Shown here in pieces: positions 32,784-41,503 of a stretch of 64,000 nucleotides of DNA; within the stretch, counting starts at the first letter, position 1, and every line of letters starts with the position of its first letter. The DNA is from UMGS755 sp045590535 (GTDB taxonomy: Bacteria; Bacillota; Clostridia; UBA1381; UBA9506). The DNA lies in the NCBI GenBank assembly GCA_045590535.1, contig JAZNRE010000005.1, positions 129,109-193,108 of the forward strand. Reading direction: 5' to 3'. The position numbers and the translations under genes were made by a program. The notes under the pieces were generated by a model, which saw nothing but the letters and a program-made list of their open reading frames with translations, had not been told where the DNA came from and made no database searches.

Positions 32784-33899
32784 ATGAAAAAACTGATTGA
32801 ATTGAAAAATGTGAGCAAGGCCTTTGACGGCGAGGTTGTGCTGGACAATTTGAATTTAGACATCTATGACCAGCAGTTTATCACTTTGCTGGGTCCTTCC
32901 GGTTGTGGCAAAACAACAACCCTTCGCTTAGTAGGCGGTTTTGAAACGCCGGATAGCGGTGACATCTATTTTGACGGTGAGCAGATTAACGATGTCCCCT
33001 CTTATAAGCGCCAGATTAACACAGTTTTTCAAAAATATGCTCTGTTTCCCCATTTGAATGTTTTTGAAAATGTTGCTTTTTCCCTGCGTTTGCAGAAAAA
33101 AGGCATTGCCGAAATTGCTCCCCGGGTGAAAGAGATGCTTGAGCTTGTGGCTTTAAAAGGTTTTGAGCGCAAAAATGTCAATTTTTTATCCGGCGGCCAG
33201 CAACAGCGTGTTGCCATTGCCCGCGCTCTCATCAGCCATCCCAAGGTTTTGCTTTTGGATGAGCCTTTGGGTGCCCTTGACCTTAAGCTGCGAAAAGACA
33301 TGCAGAATGAATTGAAAAAGATTCAAAAACAAACCGGCATCACCTTTATCTATGTAACCCACGACCAGGAAGAAGCCCTTTCTATGTCGGATGTGGTGGT
33401 GGTTATGGCAGACGGCCGGATTCAGCAAATCGGCACCCCCACCGATATTTACAACGAGCCGAAAAACGCCTTTGTTGCCGACTTTATTGGCGAAAGCAAC
33501 ATTGTTGACGGCGTGATGGAGGCTGACCTAAAGGTAACCTTCTCAGGTCACACCTTTACCTGTGTGGATAAAGGCTTTGCACCAAAAGAACAGGTGGATG
33601 TGGTTGTGCGCCCTGAAGATGTTGATGTTGTTTCTGTGGAACAAGGCATGCTGACAGGCGTTGTCACCTCTGTGACCTTTAAGGGCGTGCATTATGAAAT
33701 TATTGTTGACATTGGCGGCTTTAAATGGATGATTCAAAGCACCGACTTTGTGGGCGTGGATGAAAGAATTGGTCTTTACATTGAGCCCGATGCCATTCAC
33801 ATTATGAAAAAATCAGAATATTCGGGCAAATACGGAGACTATTCCAGTTTCTCTGATGAGCTGGATGAACTTTCGGATGCTTCGGCGGTGGAGGAATGA
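32784..33899 (+). CDS. potA: Spermidine/putrescine ABC transporter ATPase
   Basis: A 371-residue ATPase that powers polyamine import. Walker A GPSGCGKTTTLR near residue 37, signature LSGGQQQRVAIARAL, Walker B LLLDEPLGALD, then a C-terminal TOBE-type regulatory domain (about 280-350, VVRPEDVDVV). The GGGGGATT RBS precedes the ATG. First gene of potABCD, 84 nt after the terminator of the structured RNA. Confidence 0.93.
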   Translation: MKKLIELKNVSKAFDGEVVLDNLNLDIYDQQFITLLGPSGCGKTTTLRLVGGFETPDSGDIYFDGEQINDVPSYKRQINTVFQKYALFPHLNVFENVAFSLRLQKKGIAEIAPRVKEMLELVALKGFERKNVNFLSGGQQQRVAIARALISHPKVLLLDEPLGALDLKLRKDMQNELKKIQKQTGITFIYVTHDQEEALSMSDVVVVMADGRIQQIGTPTDIYNEPKNAFVADFIGESNIVDGVMEADLKVTFSGHTFTCVDKGFAPKEQVDVVVRPEDVDVVSVEQGMLTGVVTSVTFKGVHYEIIVDIGGFKWMIQSTDFVGVDERIGLYIEPDAIHIMKKSEYSGKYGDYSSFSDELDELSDASAVEE

Positions 33900-33901
33900 G
33901 C

Positions 33902-34729
33902 ATGAAACAAAAACGCACTCTTTCCGGCAAAATTGCCGCCTATCCCCATGTGGTGTGGTCAGTGCTCTTTATTGTGCTGCCCCTTTTGTTCGTCATTTAC
34001 TTTGCTTTCACCACACCCGATGGTACTTTTACCTTTGATAATATTGTGGCTTTAGGCAATCACAAGGCAACCTTTGCCCTTTCTGTAAGCCTCTCTCTGT
34101 TAGCAACGGTTTTTTGCTTTCTTTTGGGGTATCCCCTGGCCTATTTCATGGCGCAGGCATCACCCAAAAAGCAAAAACTGCTGATGACTCTGTTAATGCT
34201 CCCTATGTGGACCAATCTCTTAATCCGCACCTATTCCATGATGGCGTTGATGGACGACGCTGGACTCATTAACAGTCTTTTGTCGGCACTACATTTAAAT
34301 ACCGTCCGCATGATTGGCACAAAGGGCGCTGTGGTGTTTGGCATGGCCTATGACTTTTTCCCCTACATGGTTCTGCCTTTATACACCACCATTTCCAAAA
34401 TTGACAAAAGCGTGCTGGAGGCAGCCTCTGATTTGGGTGCAAGCCCTGCCAGCGTTATGACAAAGGTGGTTTTGCCCCTGTCATCTTCCGGCATTATTTC
34501 CGGTGTTACCATGGTGTTTGTTCCCTCCATTAGCACTTTTTACATTTCGCAAAAATTAGGCGGCGGAACCTTTGACCTCTTGGGCGATGCCATTGAGCGT
34601 CAGTTCCAAAATGTGAATACATACAATGTGGGTGCCGCTATCTCTTTGGTGATGATGATTCTGGTTCTGCTCTCTTTGTGGGTGATGAATCGCTTTACCG
34701 ACTCTGATGAAGGGGGGGCACAAGCATGA
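33902..34729 (+). CDS. potB: Spermidine/putrescine ABC transporter permease PotB
   Basis: A 275-residue inner-membrane permease with six predicted helices. The EAA loop that docks on PotA reads LEAASDLGASPASVMTKVVLP. I chose ATG 33902 because GGAGG lies 7 nt upstream; ATG 33896 overlaps the potA stop but sits against the RBS. It overlaps potC by 4 nt. Confidence 0.92.
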   Translation: MKQKRTLSGKIAAYPHVVWSVLFIVLPLLFVIYFAFTTPDGTFTFDNIVALGNHKATFALSVSLSLLATVFCFLLGYPLAYFMAQASPKKQKLLMTLLMLPMWTNLLIRTYSMMALMDDAGLINSLLSALHLNTVRMIGTKGAVVFGMAYDFFPYMVLPLYTTISKIDKSVLEAASDLGASPASVMTKVVLPLSSSGIISGVTMVFVPSISTFYISQKLGGGTFDLLGDAIERQFQNVNTYNVGAAISLVMMILVLLSLWVMNRFTDSDEGGAQA

Positions 34730-35556
34730 AAACCTTGCAAAAGATTTATACCTTCTTGATATTTTTCATTTTGTATATTCCCATTGTGGTTTTGGTTTTG
34801 TTCTCCTTTAACAGTTCAGGAAACACCGGTAGCATGACAGGTCTTTCTCTGTATTGGTACCGTGAGCTTTTTGCCACACCCAGCACCTTTACCGCATTAA
34901 AAAACACCTTGATTTTGGCCCTTTCAGCCTCTGTAATCGCCACGCTGTTGGGCACGGCAGCTGCTGTGGGCATCGGCAAGTTTAAAAACAAGGCTGTGCG
35001 GGGCGCCGTTTTATCGGTAACCAATGTGCCCATGATGAATCCCGACATTGTCACCGGCATTTCCATGATGCTTCTTTTTGTGTTGGTTGGCTCACTCATC
35101 AGGCTAAAAGAAAAACTGGGCTTTTGGACTATTTTGATTGCACACATCACTTTTTGCCTGCCCTATGTGATTTTGGCGGTCCGCCCCCGTGTGCTGGGGC
35201 TGAATCGTTCCCTTTCCGAAGCGGCCATGGACTTGGGCTGCACCCCTGTTTCTGCTTTCTTTCGGGTGGAATTACCGGCAATTATGCCCGGCATTTTATC
35301 CGGGTTTATTATGGCCTTTACCTTGTCGCTGGACGATTTTGTTATCAGCTATTTCACAACAGGCAACGATTTTCAAACCCTGCCCCTTTTGATTTATTCC
35401 ATGACCAAAAAAGAAGTGACACCTGATATTTATGCACTTTCAACACTAATGATTGCTGCAGTGCTTATTTTGTTAATCCTCTCAAATGTTGCCGAATCAA
35501 AGGGCAAGAACAAAGAAAACGAACCCTCCGCCAAAATGGCAGAAAGGATTGGATGA
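34726..35556 (+). CDS. potC: Spermidine/putrescine ABC transporter permease PotC
   Basis: A 276-residue second permease subunit with six membrane segments. The EAA motif is SEAAMDLGCTPVSAFFRVELP, and FTLSLDDFVISYF is typical of PotC. ATG 34726 lies in the potB stop region with a G-rich RBS upstream. It ends 2 nt before the potD start. Confidence 0.93.
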   Translation: MKTLQKIYTFLIFFILYIPIVVLVLFSFNSSGNTGSMTGLSLYWYRELFATPSTFTALKNTLILALSASVIATLLGTAAAVGIGKFKNKAVRGAVLSVTNVPMMNPDIVTGISMMLLFVLVGSLIRLKEKLGFWTILIAHITFCLPYVILAVRPRVLGLNRSLSEAAMDLGCTPVSAFFRVELPAIMPGILSGFIMAFTLSLDDFVISYFTTGNDFQTLPLLIYSMTKKEVTPDIYALSTLMIAAVLILLILSNVAESKGKNKENEPSAKMAERIG

Positions 35557-35558
35557 CT

Positions 35559-36758
35559 ATGAAAAAAACAATTGTATTGGTGCTTTGCATCATGCTGATA
35601 GCTACATTATTTGCAGGCTGCAGCAAAGAAGAAGTTGAGGTTTTAAATGTTTATAACTGGGGCGAATATCTCTCTGATGGCTCGGAAGGCTCACTGGATG
35701 TAAACGCTGCCTTTGAGGCCTATTGCCTTGAAACCCTGGGCAAGCAGGTTAAGGTAAATTACACAACCTATGCCAGCAATGAGGATATGTATAACAAGCT
35801 CTCTAGCGGCGCTGCTGTGTATGACATTGTTATTCCCTCTGATTATATGATTGAAAAAATGATTCGTGAGGACATGCTACTGCCTCTTAACTTTGACAAC
35901 ATCCCCAATTATCAGTATATTGACGAGCAATATAAGAACAATTATTATGACCCTGAGTCAAAATATTCTGTTCCCTATCTTTGCGGATATGTAGGCATTA
36001 TTTATAACACCGCCAAAATCACCGACGAGCCTACGGACTGGGACGCTATGTGGAACGAAGCCTATAGCGGACAGATTTTGCAGTTTAACAATCCCCGTGA
36101 TGCCTTCGGCACCGCCCTTTATAAGCTGGGCTATGATGTGAACACCACCGCTACCTCCGAGTGGGACGAAGCGCTGGCACTTTTAAAACAGCAAAAACCT
36201 CTGGTGCAGAGCTATGTTATGGACGAAGTGTTTAACAAAATGAAAAACGGCTCAGCTGCCGTTGCAGCTTATTACGCCGGCGACTTTTTAACCATGTATG
36301 AGGATAACGCCGATTTGGCTTTTTATTATCCCAAAAGTGGTACAAATGTTTTCGTTGATGCCATGTGCATCCCCGCAGTTGCGCACAACAAAGAACTGGC
36401 CGAAGCTTACATTAACTTTTTCTTAACCGAAGAGATTGCTTCAGCCAACGCGGAATATACCTACTACGCTTCTCCCAACACACTGGTTCGTGACAGCGAG
36501 ACCTATCGGGAAAACATGAGTGAGGTGCACGAAAATGCGGTGGAGATTCTCTACCCCACCGAACCTGTTAAGTCCACCTATTATAAAAATTTAGACCCCG
36601 AAACCACCGCTTATATGAACGCTGGTTGGGAAAGTCTGAAGGTTGAAAGCGCCACTGACATGACCATTTACATTGTGGCCGGTGTTGTGATTCTGTTGCT
36701 GCTTGCCCTCTTCATTGGCGTTTGGGCGCGCAAGAGAGCGAATAAAAAATATTATTGA
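35559..36758 (+). CDS. potD: Polyamine-binding lipoprotein PotD with C-terminal membrane helix
   Basis: A 399-residue extracellular binding protein for spermidine/putrescine. It has a lipoprotein signal (MKKTIVLVLCIMLIATLFAG, lipid-acceptor Cys21) and the PotD opening VLNVYNWGEYLSDGS. The binding domain runs to about residue 360. Unusually, the C-terminus adds a hydrophobic helix (IYIVAGVVILLLLALFIGVW) and a basic tail (RKRANKKYY), giving two potential anchors. Start 35559 is preferred for RBS spacing; ATG 35553 is possible. Confidence 0.9.
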   Translation: MKKTIVLVLCIMLIATLFAGCSKEEVEVLNVYNWGEYLSDGSEGSLDVNAAFEAYCLETLGKQVKVNYTTYASNEDMYNKLSSGAAVYDIVIPSDYMIEKMIREDMLLPLNFDNIPNYQYIDEQYKNNYYDPESKYSVPYLCGYVGIIYNTAKITDEPTDWDAMWNEAYSGQILQFNNPRDAFGTALYKLGYDVNTTATSEWDEALALLKQQKPLVQSYVMDEVFNKMKNGSAAVAAYYAGDFLTMYEDNADLAFYYPKSGTNVFVDAMCIPAVAHNKELAEAYINFFLTEEIASANAEYTYYASPNTLVRDSETYRENMSEVHENAVEILYPTEPVKSTYYKNLDPETTAYMNAGWESLKVESATDMTIYIVAGVVILLLLALFIGVWARKRANKKYY

Positions 36759-36772
36759 TTGTCATTCATTTG

Positions 36773-36819
36773 TTAAAAGAGGGAATGCAAACTGATACGG
36801 TTTGCATTCCCTCTTTTAA
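36773..36819 (+). terminator. Terminator of potABCD
   Basis: A 20-bp perfect stem (36773-36792 with 36800-36819) including AAAAGAGGG...CCCTCTTTT, with A/T tails on both strands. Confidence 0.88.
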
Positions 36820-36824
36820 TATAA

Positions 36825-36854
36825 CAAAAAAGCCACCCGCAGCAAGCGAGTGGC
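36825..36854 (-). terminator. Terminator after the YgjV-like gene
   Basis: On the minus strand GCCACTCGC..GCGGGTGGC (one mismatch) is followed by TTTTTTG. Confidence 0.75.
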
Positions 36855-36868
36855 CATCTATTTTATTT

Positions 36869-37375
36869 TTACATAGTTTCCTGTTTCTTTCTGTCAAACC
36901 GAAGCATGCCAACCAAAATAGAAACAATGTTGAATACCTCGGTTAAAACGCCGCCATAAGACCGGTTAATCAAGTTATAAATCAGCCACAAAGGCGACGA
37001 CGGAAAAGAAAGCTGCCTCGTGAGCTTTGGATTGTTCACGCCAAAGGCAATGCTTGTAAAAATCATGGCAAGAGCCGGCAGCAAGGACAAAACGCCGGTC
37101 CATGTAAAAATGCATGCCCCGGTGCAAAGCAACGAGAAAAACACAATCCACCAATTGGATGCCGCCCACTTTTTATCTTTAAACAAATAAACCAGACTTC
37201 TTAAAACGCCGATTGCATTTAAAAGAGCGCCTGTGTACGCCCCAATTAAATAAAAATGCGTGGTAAAACAAATACCCGCCGCCAGTTGCACCGCCACAAT
37301 GCGCTTGTGGGTGTTTTGCTGATAGGTTAAAACGCTTAAAATAAAACCAAAAATACCCAAAATTTGTGCTACCAT
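36869..37375 (-). CDS. YgjV-like inner membrane protein
   Basis: A 168-residue protein with about five hydrophobic helices and little soluble sequence. The opening ILGIFGFILSVLTYQQNTHK, the GALLNAIGVLRSLVYL segment and the NRSYGGVLTEVFNIVS end fit the YgjV family (Imp-YgjV), which has no established function. Monocistronic and convergent with potD. Confidence 0.75.
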   Translation of the reverse strand: MVAQILGIFGFILSVLTYQQNTHKRIVAVQLAAGICFTTHFYLIGAYTGALLNAIGVLRSLVYLFKDKKWAASNWWIVFFSLLCTGACIFTWTGVLSLLPALAMIFTSIAFGVNNPKLTRQLSFPSSPLWLIYNLINRSYGGVLTEVFNIVSILVGMLRFDRKKQETM

Positions 37376-37816
37376 AAAACCATCTCCTGCTCTTTATACA
37401 TCCAAAGAGTATCTTACCACATTTTCTTTGTTTTTGTCAAGAATATCCCGCACTTAAAAAACCCTGTAAATCCGCTTATATTCTGCTTTTTTCTACCTTT
37501 TTCGTCTAATTCTGTTTTTCTGAAAATATTTTTAAAGAAATTTAAAAAAGTCCTTTATTATTCGAGAAAAATTTGGTATAATATATAATAGAGTTATTAT
37601 GTGACTCTTTTCATTGATTTTTTAAGCTTCTCTTTGGTGTAGAGAGCTTTTTGCGAATATCTTAATCACACAAAAGCGGAACGAAGGAGCACCGCCCTTG
37701 CTCTTTTTAATAAAGCGTTGCGCCTATTTTTGATGTGACAAAGAATCGTACATATAGGCAAGGTGATTGAGGGCTTTGCCTGAACTGACATTGTGAAATT
37801 AAACGGAGGTTATATT
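37376..37816 (+). promoter_or_regulatory. 5' region of the RNase J gene
   Basis: About 440 nt without a credible gene. TATAAT at 37577-37582 (weak -35) predicts a ~220-nt leader. The leader holds GCTTCTCT..AGAGAGC followed by TTTTTG (37625-37652), a GAGC..GCTC hairpin followed by TTTTT (37688-37712), and GCCTAT..ATAGGC arms (37721-37760). These may be attenuators or processing sites; no known class was recognised. Confidence 0.45.
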
Positions 37817-39481
37817 GTGGCAAAAAAATTAAAATTGAAAATCATTCCTTTAGGCGGCATTAACGAAATCGGAAAAAACCTGACTGTCTTTGAGTATGGA
37901 AATGATATTGTGGTGCTGGATTGTGGCATGGCTTTCCCTGATGACAACATGCCGGGCATTGACATGGTCATCCCCGATATTTCCTATTTGGAAAAGCACC
38001 GCGATAAAATCCGCGGCATTGTGCTCACCCACGGTCACGAGGACCACATTGGCGGCATTCCCTACTTTTTGAAGAAAATCAATGTTCCCATTTATGGCAC
38101 AAGACTCACTTTGGGTCTTGTGGAGTGCAAGCTCAAAGAACACCATTTGCTTTCCAAAACAAAACTGGTGCGTGTGAAAGCTGGCGACACGGTGAAACTG
38201 GGCGCTTTTCGTGCCGAGTTCATTCACACCAACCACTCCATTGCCGATGCGGTTGCTATTGCGCTGCACACACCGGCAGGTGTTGTTCTTCACTCCGGTG
38301 ACTTTAAGATTGACACCACGCCCATTGAAGGTGGCATGCTGGATGTGGCCCGTTTTGGTGAATTGGGCAGCAAGGGTGTTTTGGCCCTTTTATCCGACAG
38401 CACAAATGTTGAGCGTTCCGGCTTTACCATGTCTGAATCCACAGTTGGTGACACCTTTGACGAGTTATTCCGCCACTGTGACAGACGAATTTTGGTGGCA
38501 ACTTTTGCTTCAAACATTCACCGGGTGCAGCAGATTATCAATGCAGCCTACCGCTACGGCCGAAAAGTTGCTTTTTCCGGACGCAGCATGGAAAATGTTG
38601 TGGAAGTTGCTATGAACTTGGGCTATATGACAGTGCCTCAAAATGTGCTGATCAGCATTGACGATATTAACAAATATCGTCCCAATCAGCTTTGCATTAT
38701 CACCACGGGCAGCCAAGGCGAGCCTATGTCGGCCCTTTCCCGCATGGCTTTTTCGGACCATAAAAAAGTTGAAATTGTCAAAGGGGATATGGTCATTGTT
38801 TCAGCAAGCCCCATCCCCGGCAACGAAAAACCCATTTCAGGCGTAATCAATGAGCTCTTTAAAAAGGGCGCTGAAGTGATTTATAAGTCCTTGGAGCATG
38901 TTCATGTTTCCGGTCACGCCTGCCAGGAAGAGCTTAAATTGCTCATCTCTTTGGTGAAGCCAAAGTATTTCATTCCCGTTCACGGCGAATACCGTCACTT
39001 AAAGCTGCACGCCGCTTTGGCAGAACGAGTGGGCATTAACCCCAAAAACATTGTTTTGCCGGACATTGGCAAAGTGATCGAAATTGGACCCAACAGCATT
39101 AAACAAAGTGCAACCGTGCCCTCTGGCGTTGTATTGATTGACGGTTTGGGTGTGGGCGATGTGGGTAACATTGTGCTCCGTGACAGAAAGCACCTGGCTG
39201 AAGACGGCATCATTGTTGTGGTGGTGACTTTGGCAAAGAAAACCGGCGAGGTTTTAGCCGGACCCGATGTTTTATCCCGTGGCTTTGTGTATGTCCGCGA
39301 ATCAGAAGACCTGATGGAAGAAGCCAAACTGGTGGCACGGGCTGCCATTGATAAATGCACCAATAAAAAGGCAACGGATTGGGGCAGCATTAAAAACAGC
39401 CTGAAAAACAGCATGAGCGACTTTATGTATACCAAAACAAAGCGCAAACCCATGGTTCTTCCTATTATTATGGAAATTTAA
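37817..39481 (+). CDS. rnj: Ribonuclease J
   Basis: Endo/5'-exoribonuclease of the metallo-beta-lactamase/beta-CASP family, central to mRNA turnover in Firmicutes. Length 554 residues; metal site LTHGHEDHIGG near residue 75, IITTGSQGEPMSALSRMA of the beta-CASP domain and VHVSGHACQEEL near 365. The start is GTG 37817 (VAKKLKLKIIPLGGINEIG) because GGAGG is 7 nt upstream. Only one RNase J gene is in this window; J1 versus J2 cannot be decided. Confidence 0.93.
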   Translation: MAKKLKLKIIPLGGINEIGKNLTVFEYGNDIVVLDCGMAFPDDNMPGIDMVIPDISYLEKHRDKIRGIVLTHGHEDHIGGIPYFLKKINVPIYGTRLTLGLVECKLKEHHLLSKTKLVRVKAGDTVKLGAFRAEFIHTNHSIADAVAIALHTPAGVVLHSGDFKIDTTPIEGGMLDVARFGELGSKGVLALLSDSTNVERSGFTMSESTVGDTFDELFRHCDRRILVATFASNIHRVQQIINAAYRYGRKVAFSGRSMENVVEVAMNLGYMTVPQNVLISIDDINKYRPNQLCIITTGSQGEPMSALSRMAFSDHKKVEIVKGDMVIVSASPIPGNEKPISGVINELFKKGAEVIYKSLEHVHVSGHACQEELKLLISLVKPKYFIPVHGEYRHLKLHAALAERVGINPKNIVLPDIGKVIEIGPNSIKQSATVPSGVVLIDGLGVGDVGNIVLRDRKHLAEDGIIVVVVTLAKKTGEVLAGPDVLSRGFVYVRESEDLMEEAKLVARAAIDKCTNKKATDWGSIKNSLKNSMSDFMYTKTKRKPMVLPIIMEI

Positions 39482-39535
39482 TAAAGCCTTTTGGCTTACG
39501 AATGATAAAAATTGTATTTAACGGGGGTTTAAACA

Positions 39536-40735
39536 ATGGAAAAAACGAAAAAACTGTTTACATCTGAATCTGTAACCGAGGGACATCCCGATAAAATTGC
39601 AGACATTATTTCAGATGCTATTTTAGATGAAATTATGGCGCACGACCCCATGGGTCGTGTGGCTTGTGAAGTCACCGTCACCACCGGTCTTGTTTTGGTG
39701 GTGGGTGAAATTTCAACCAGCACCTATGTGGACATTGCCAAAACGGTGCGCTCCTGCATCCGTGAGGTTGGTTATGACCGTGCCAAATATGGCTTTGACT
39801 GTGACACCTGTGCGGTGCTCACCGCCATTGATGAACAATCACCAGATATTGCCATGGGCGTTAACAAAGCCTTAGAGGCAAAGCGTGGCGAAGACGATCC
39901 GGGCGAGTTGGGCGCCGGTGACCAGGGCATTATGTTTGGCTATGCCTGCAACGAAACACCGGAATATATGCCGCTGGCCATCAGCCTTGCACACAAGCTG
40001 ACGCAACAGCTTTCGGCTGTTCGCAAATCCGGCGAGGTGGACTTCATCCGCCCCGACGGCAAATCACAGGTAACCATTTGCTACGACGAAAATGACAAAC
40101 CTGTGGCCATTGACACCGTTGTTGTTTCAACACAACACAGTGACACCGTTTCACAGGAAGAGCTTCACAAGGCTGTGATGGATAAGGTAATCCTGCCGGT
40201 GTTGCCTGCTAATTTATTAACAAAAGATACAAAGTTTTATATTAATCCCACCGGCCGCTTTGTTGTTGGCGGACCCCAGGGCGATTCCGGTCACACCGGT
40301 CGCAAACTGATTGTGGATACATATGGTGGCTCTGCCCGTCACGGCGGCGGCGCCTTCTCTGGCAAGGACCCCACAAAAGTGGACCGCAGTGCTGCTTATG
40401 CCGCTCGCTATGTGGCTAAAAATGTTGTGGCTGCCGGCCTGGCCGACCGCTGTGAATTACAGCTTGCTTATGCCATTGGCGTTGCAAAGCCTGTATCGGT
40501 TCGTGTGGATACCTTTGGCACAGCGAAAGTGCCCGAGGCAACCATTGAAGCTTTGGTTGCCAAGCATTTTGATTTGCGCCCGGCTGCCATTATCCGTGAC
40601 CTTGATTTGCGCCGCCCCATTTATAAGCAGACTGCATCTTACGGTCACTTTGGTCGCACTGATATTGAGCTGCCCTGGGAGAAAACTGACAAGGCAGAAA
40701 TTTTGGCTAAAGAAGCCGGCACAACCATGCAATAA
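39536..40735 (+). CDS. metK: S-adenosylmethionine synthetase
   Basis: Makes S-adenosylmethionine from methionine and ATP. A 399-residue protein with SESVTEGHPDKIAD at the N-terminus, GAGDQGIMFGYA near 120 and GGGAFSGKDPTKVDRSAAYAAR near 270. The RBS is GGGGG. I saw no SAM riboswitch in the 54-nt gap after the RNase J gene, so it may be read through from it. Confidence 0.97.
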   Translation: MEKTKKLFTSESVTEGHPDKIADIISDAILDEIMAHDPMGRVACEVTVTTGLVLVVGEISTSTYVDIAKTVRSCIREVGYDRAKYGFDCDTCAVLTAIDEQSPDIAMGVNKALEAKRGEDDPGELGAGDQGIMFGYACNETPEYMPLAISLAHKLTQQLSAVRKSGEVDFIRPDGKSQVTICYDENDKPVAIDTVVVSTQHSDTVSQEELHKAVMDKVILPVLPANLLTKDTKFYINPTGRFVVGGPQGDSGHTGRKLIVDTYGGSARHGGGAFSGKDPTKVDRSAAYAARYVAKNVVAAGLADRCELQLAYAIGVAKPVSVRVDTFGTAKVPEATIEALVAKHFDLRPAAIIRDLDLRRPIYKQTASYGHFGRTDIELPWEKTDKAEILAKEAGTTMQ

Positions 40736-40773
40736 ATCGGGCTATACCGGATTACATAAGGGGGTTTTGGTGA

Positions 40774-41460
40774 ATGAAAATTTTAATCGTTGACGATGAA
40801 AAACTGTTGGTAAAAGGAATTAAATATAACTTTGAGCAAGAGGGCTATACCGTGCTGACCGCTTACGACGGCGAAGAGGCCATTAAAATGGCTTATGACA
40901 AGAGCATTGATTTGATTATTTTAGACCTGATGCTGCCGAAAATTGACGGCTTAAGCGTTTGCCAGAAGGTGCGCGAATTTTCCAATGTTCCCATTGTGAT
41001 GCTCACCGCCAAAAACGAAGACATGGATAAAATTTTGGGCTTGGAATATGGCGCTGATGACTATTTAACCAAACCCTTTAACATCTTAGAATTAAAAGCC
41101 CGCGTTAAAGCGGTTTTGCGTCGCATGACCCCTGCCGATGCTACCCGCACCAAAGAAAGCACCGTTTCCATCGGCGGTGTTAAGCTTGACTATAACCTGC
41201 GCCGCATTTCCATTGACGACAAAACCATTGATTTAACCGCAAAAGAATTTGATTTGATGGATTTGTTTGTGTGTAACGCCGGCAAGGTGTATTCCCGTGA
41301 AAATCTTTTGGATATCGTTTGGGGATATGACTATCCTGGTGATGTGCGCACAGTGGATGTTCATGTGAGAAGATTGCGTGAAAAGTTAGAGCCGAATCCG
41401 GCTGAACCGATTTATATACACACAAAGTGGGGAGTGGGTTACTATTTTAAAGAAGCTTAA
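40774..41460 (+). CDS. OmpR-family response regulator
   Basis: A 228-residue two-component regulator with a receiver domain (acidic pocket DDEK near 8, phospho-acceptor Asp in LIILDLMLPK near 53, Lys of DYLTKPFN near 103) and a C-terminal winged helix (about 130-226, VRTVDVHVRRLREKLE and TKWGVGYYF). It is followed immediately by a histidine kinase. The sequence resembles the WalR/PhoP group, but the target genes are unknown. Confidence 0.9.
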   Translation: MKILIVDDEKLLVKGIKYNFEQEGYTVLTAYDGEEAIKMAYDKSIDLIILDLMLPKIDGLSVCQKVREFSNVPIVMLTAKNEDMDKILGLEYGADDYLTKPFNILELKARVKAVLRRMTPADATRTKESTVSIGGVKLDYNLRRISIDDKTIDLTAKEFDLMDLFVCNAGKVYSRENLLDIVWGYDYPGDVRTVDVHVRRLREKLEPNPAEPIYIHTKWGVGYYFKEA

Positions 41461-41503
41461 TGTCTCCTTTTTAAATATTCGCTGGAAAATCGTTTCAACC
41501 TAC

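Noticed and set aside
32543..32800. 85-codon ORF between the structured RNA and potA
   Set aside because: It runs through the terminator hairpin and overlaps potA, has no RBS and no recognisable sequence.
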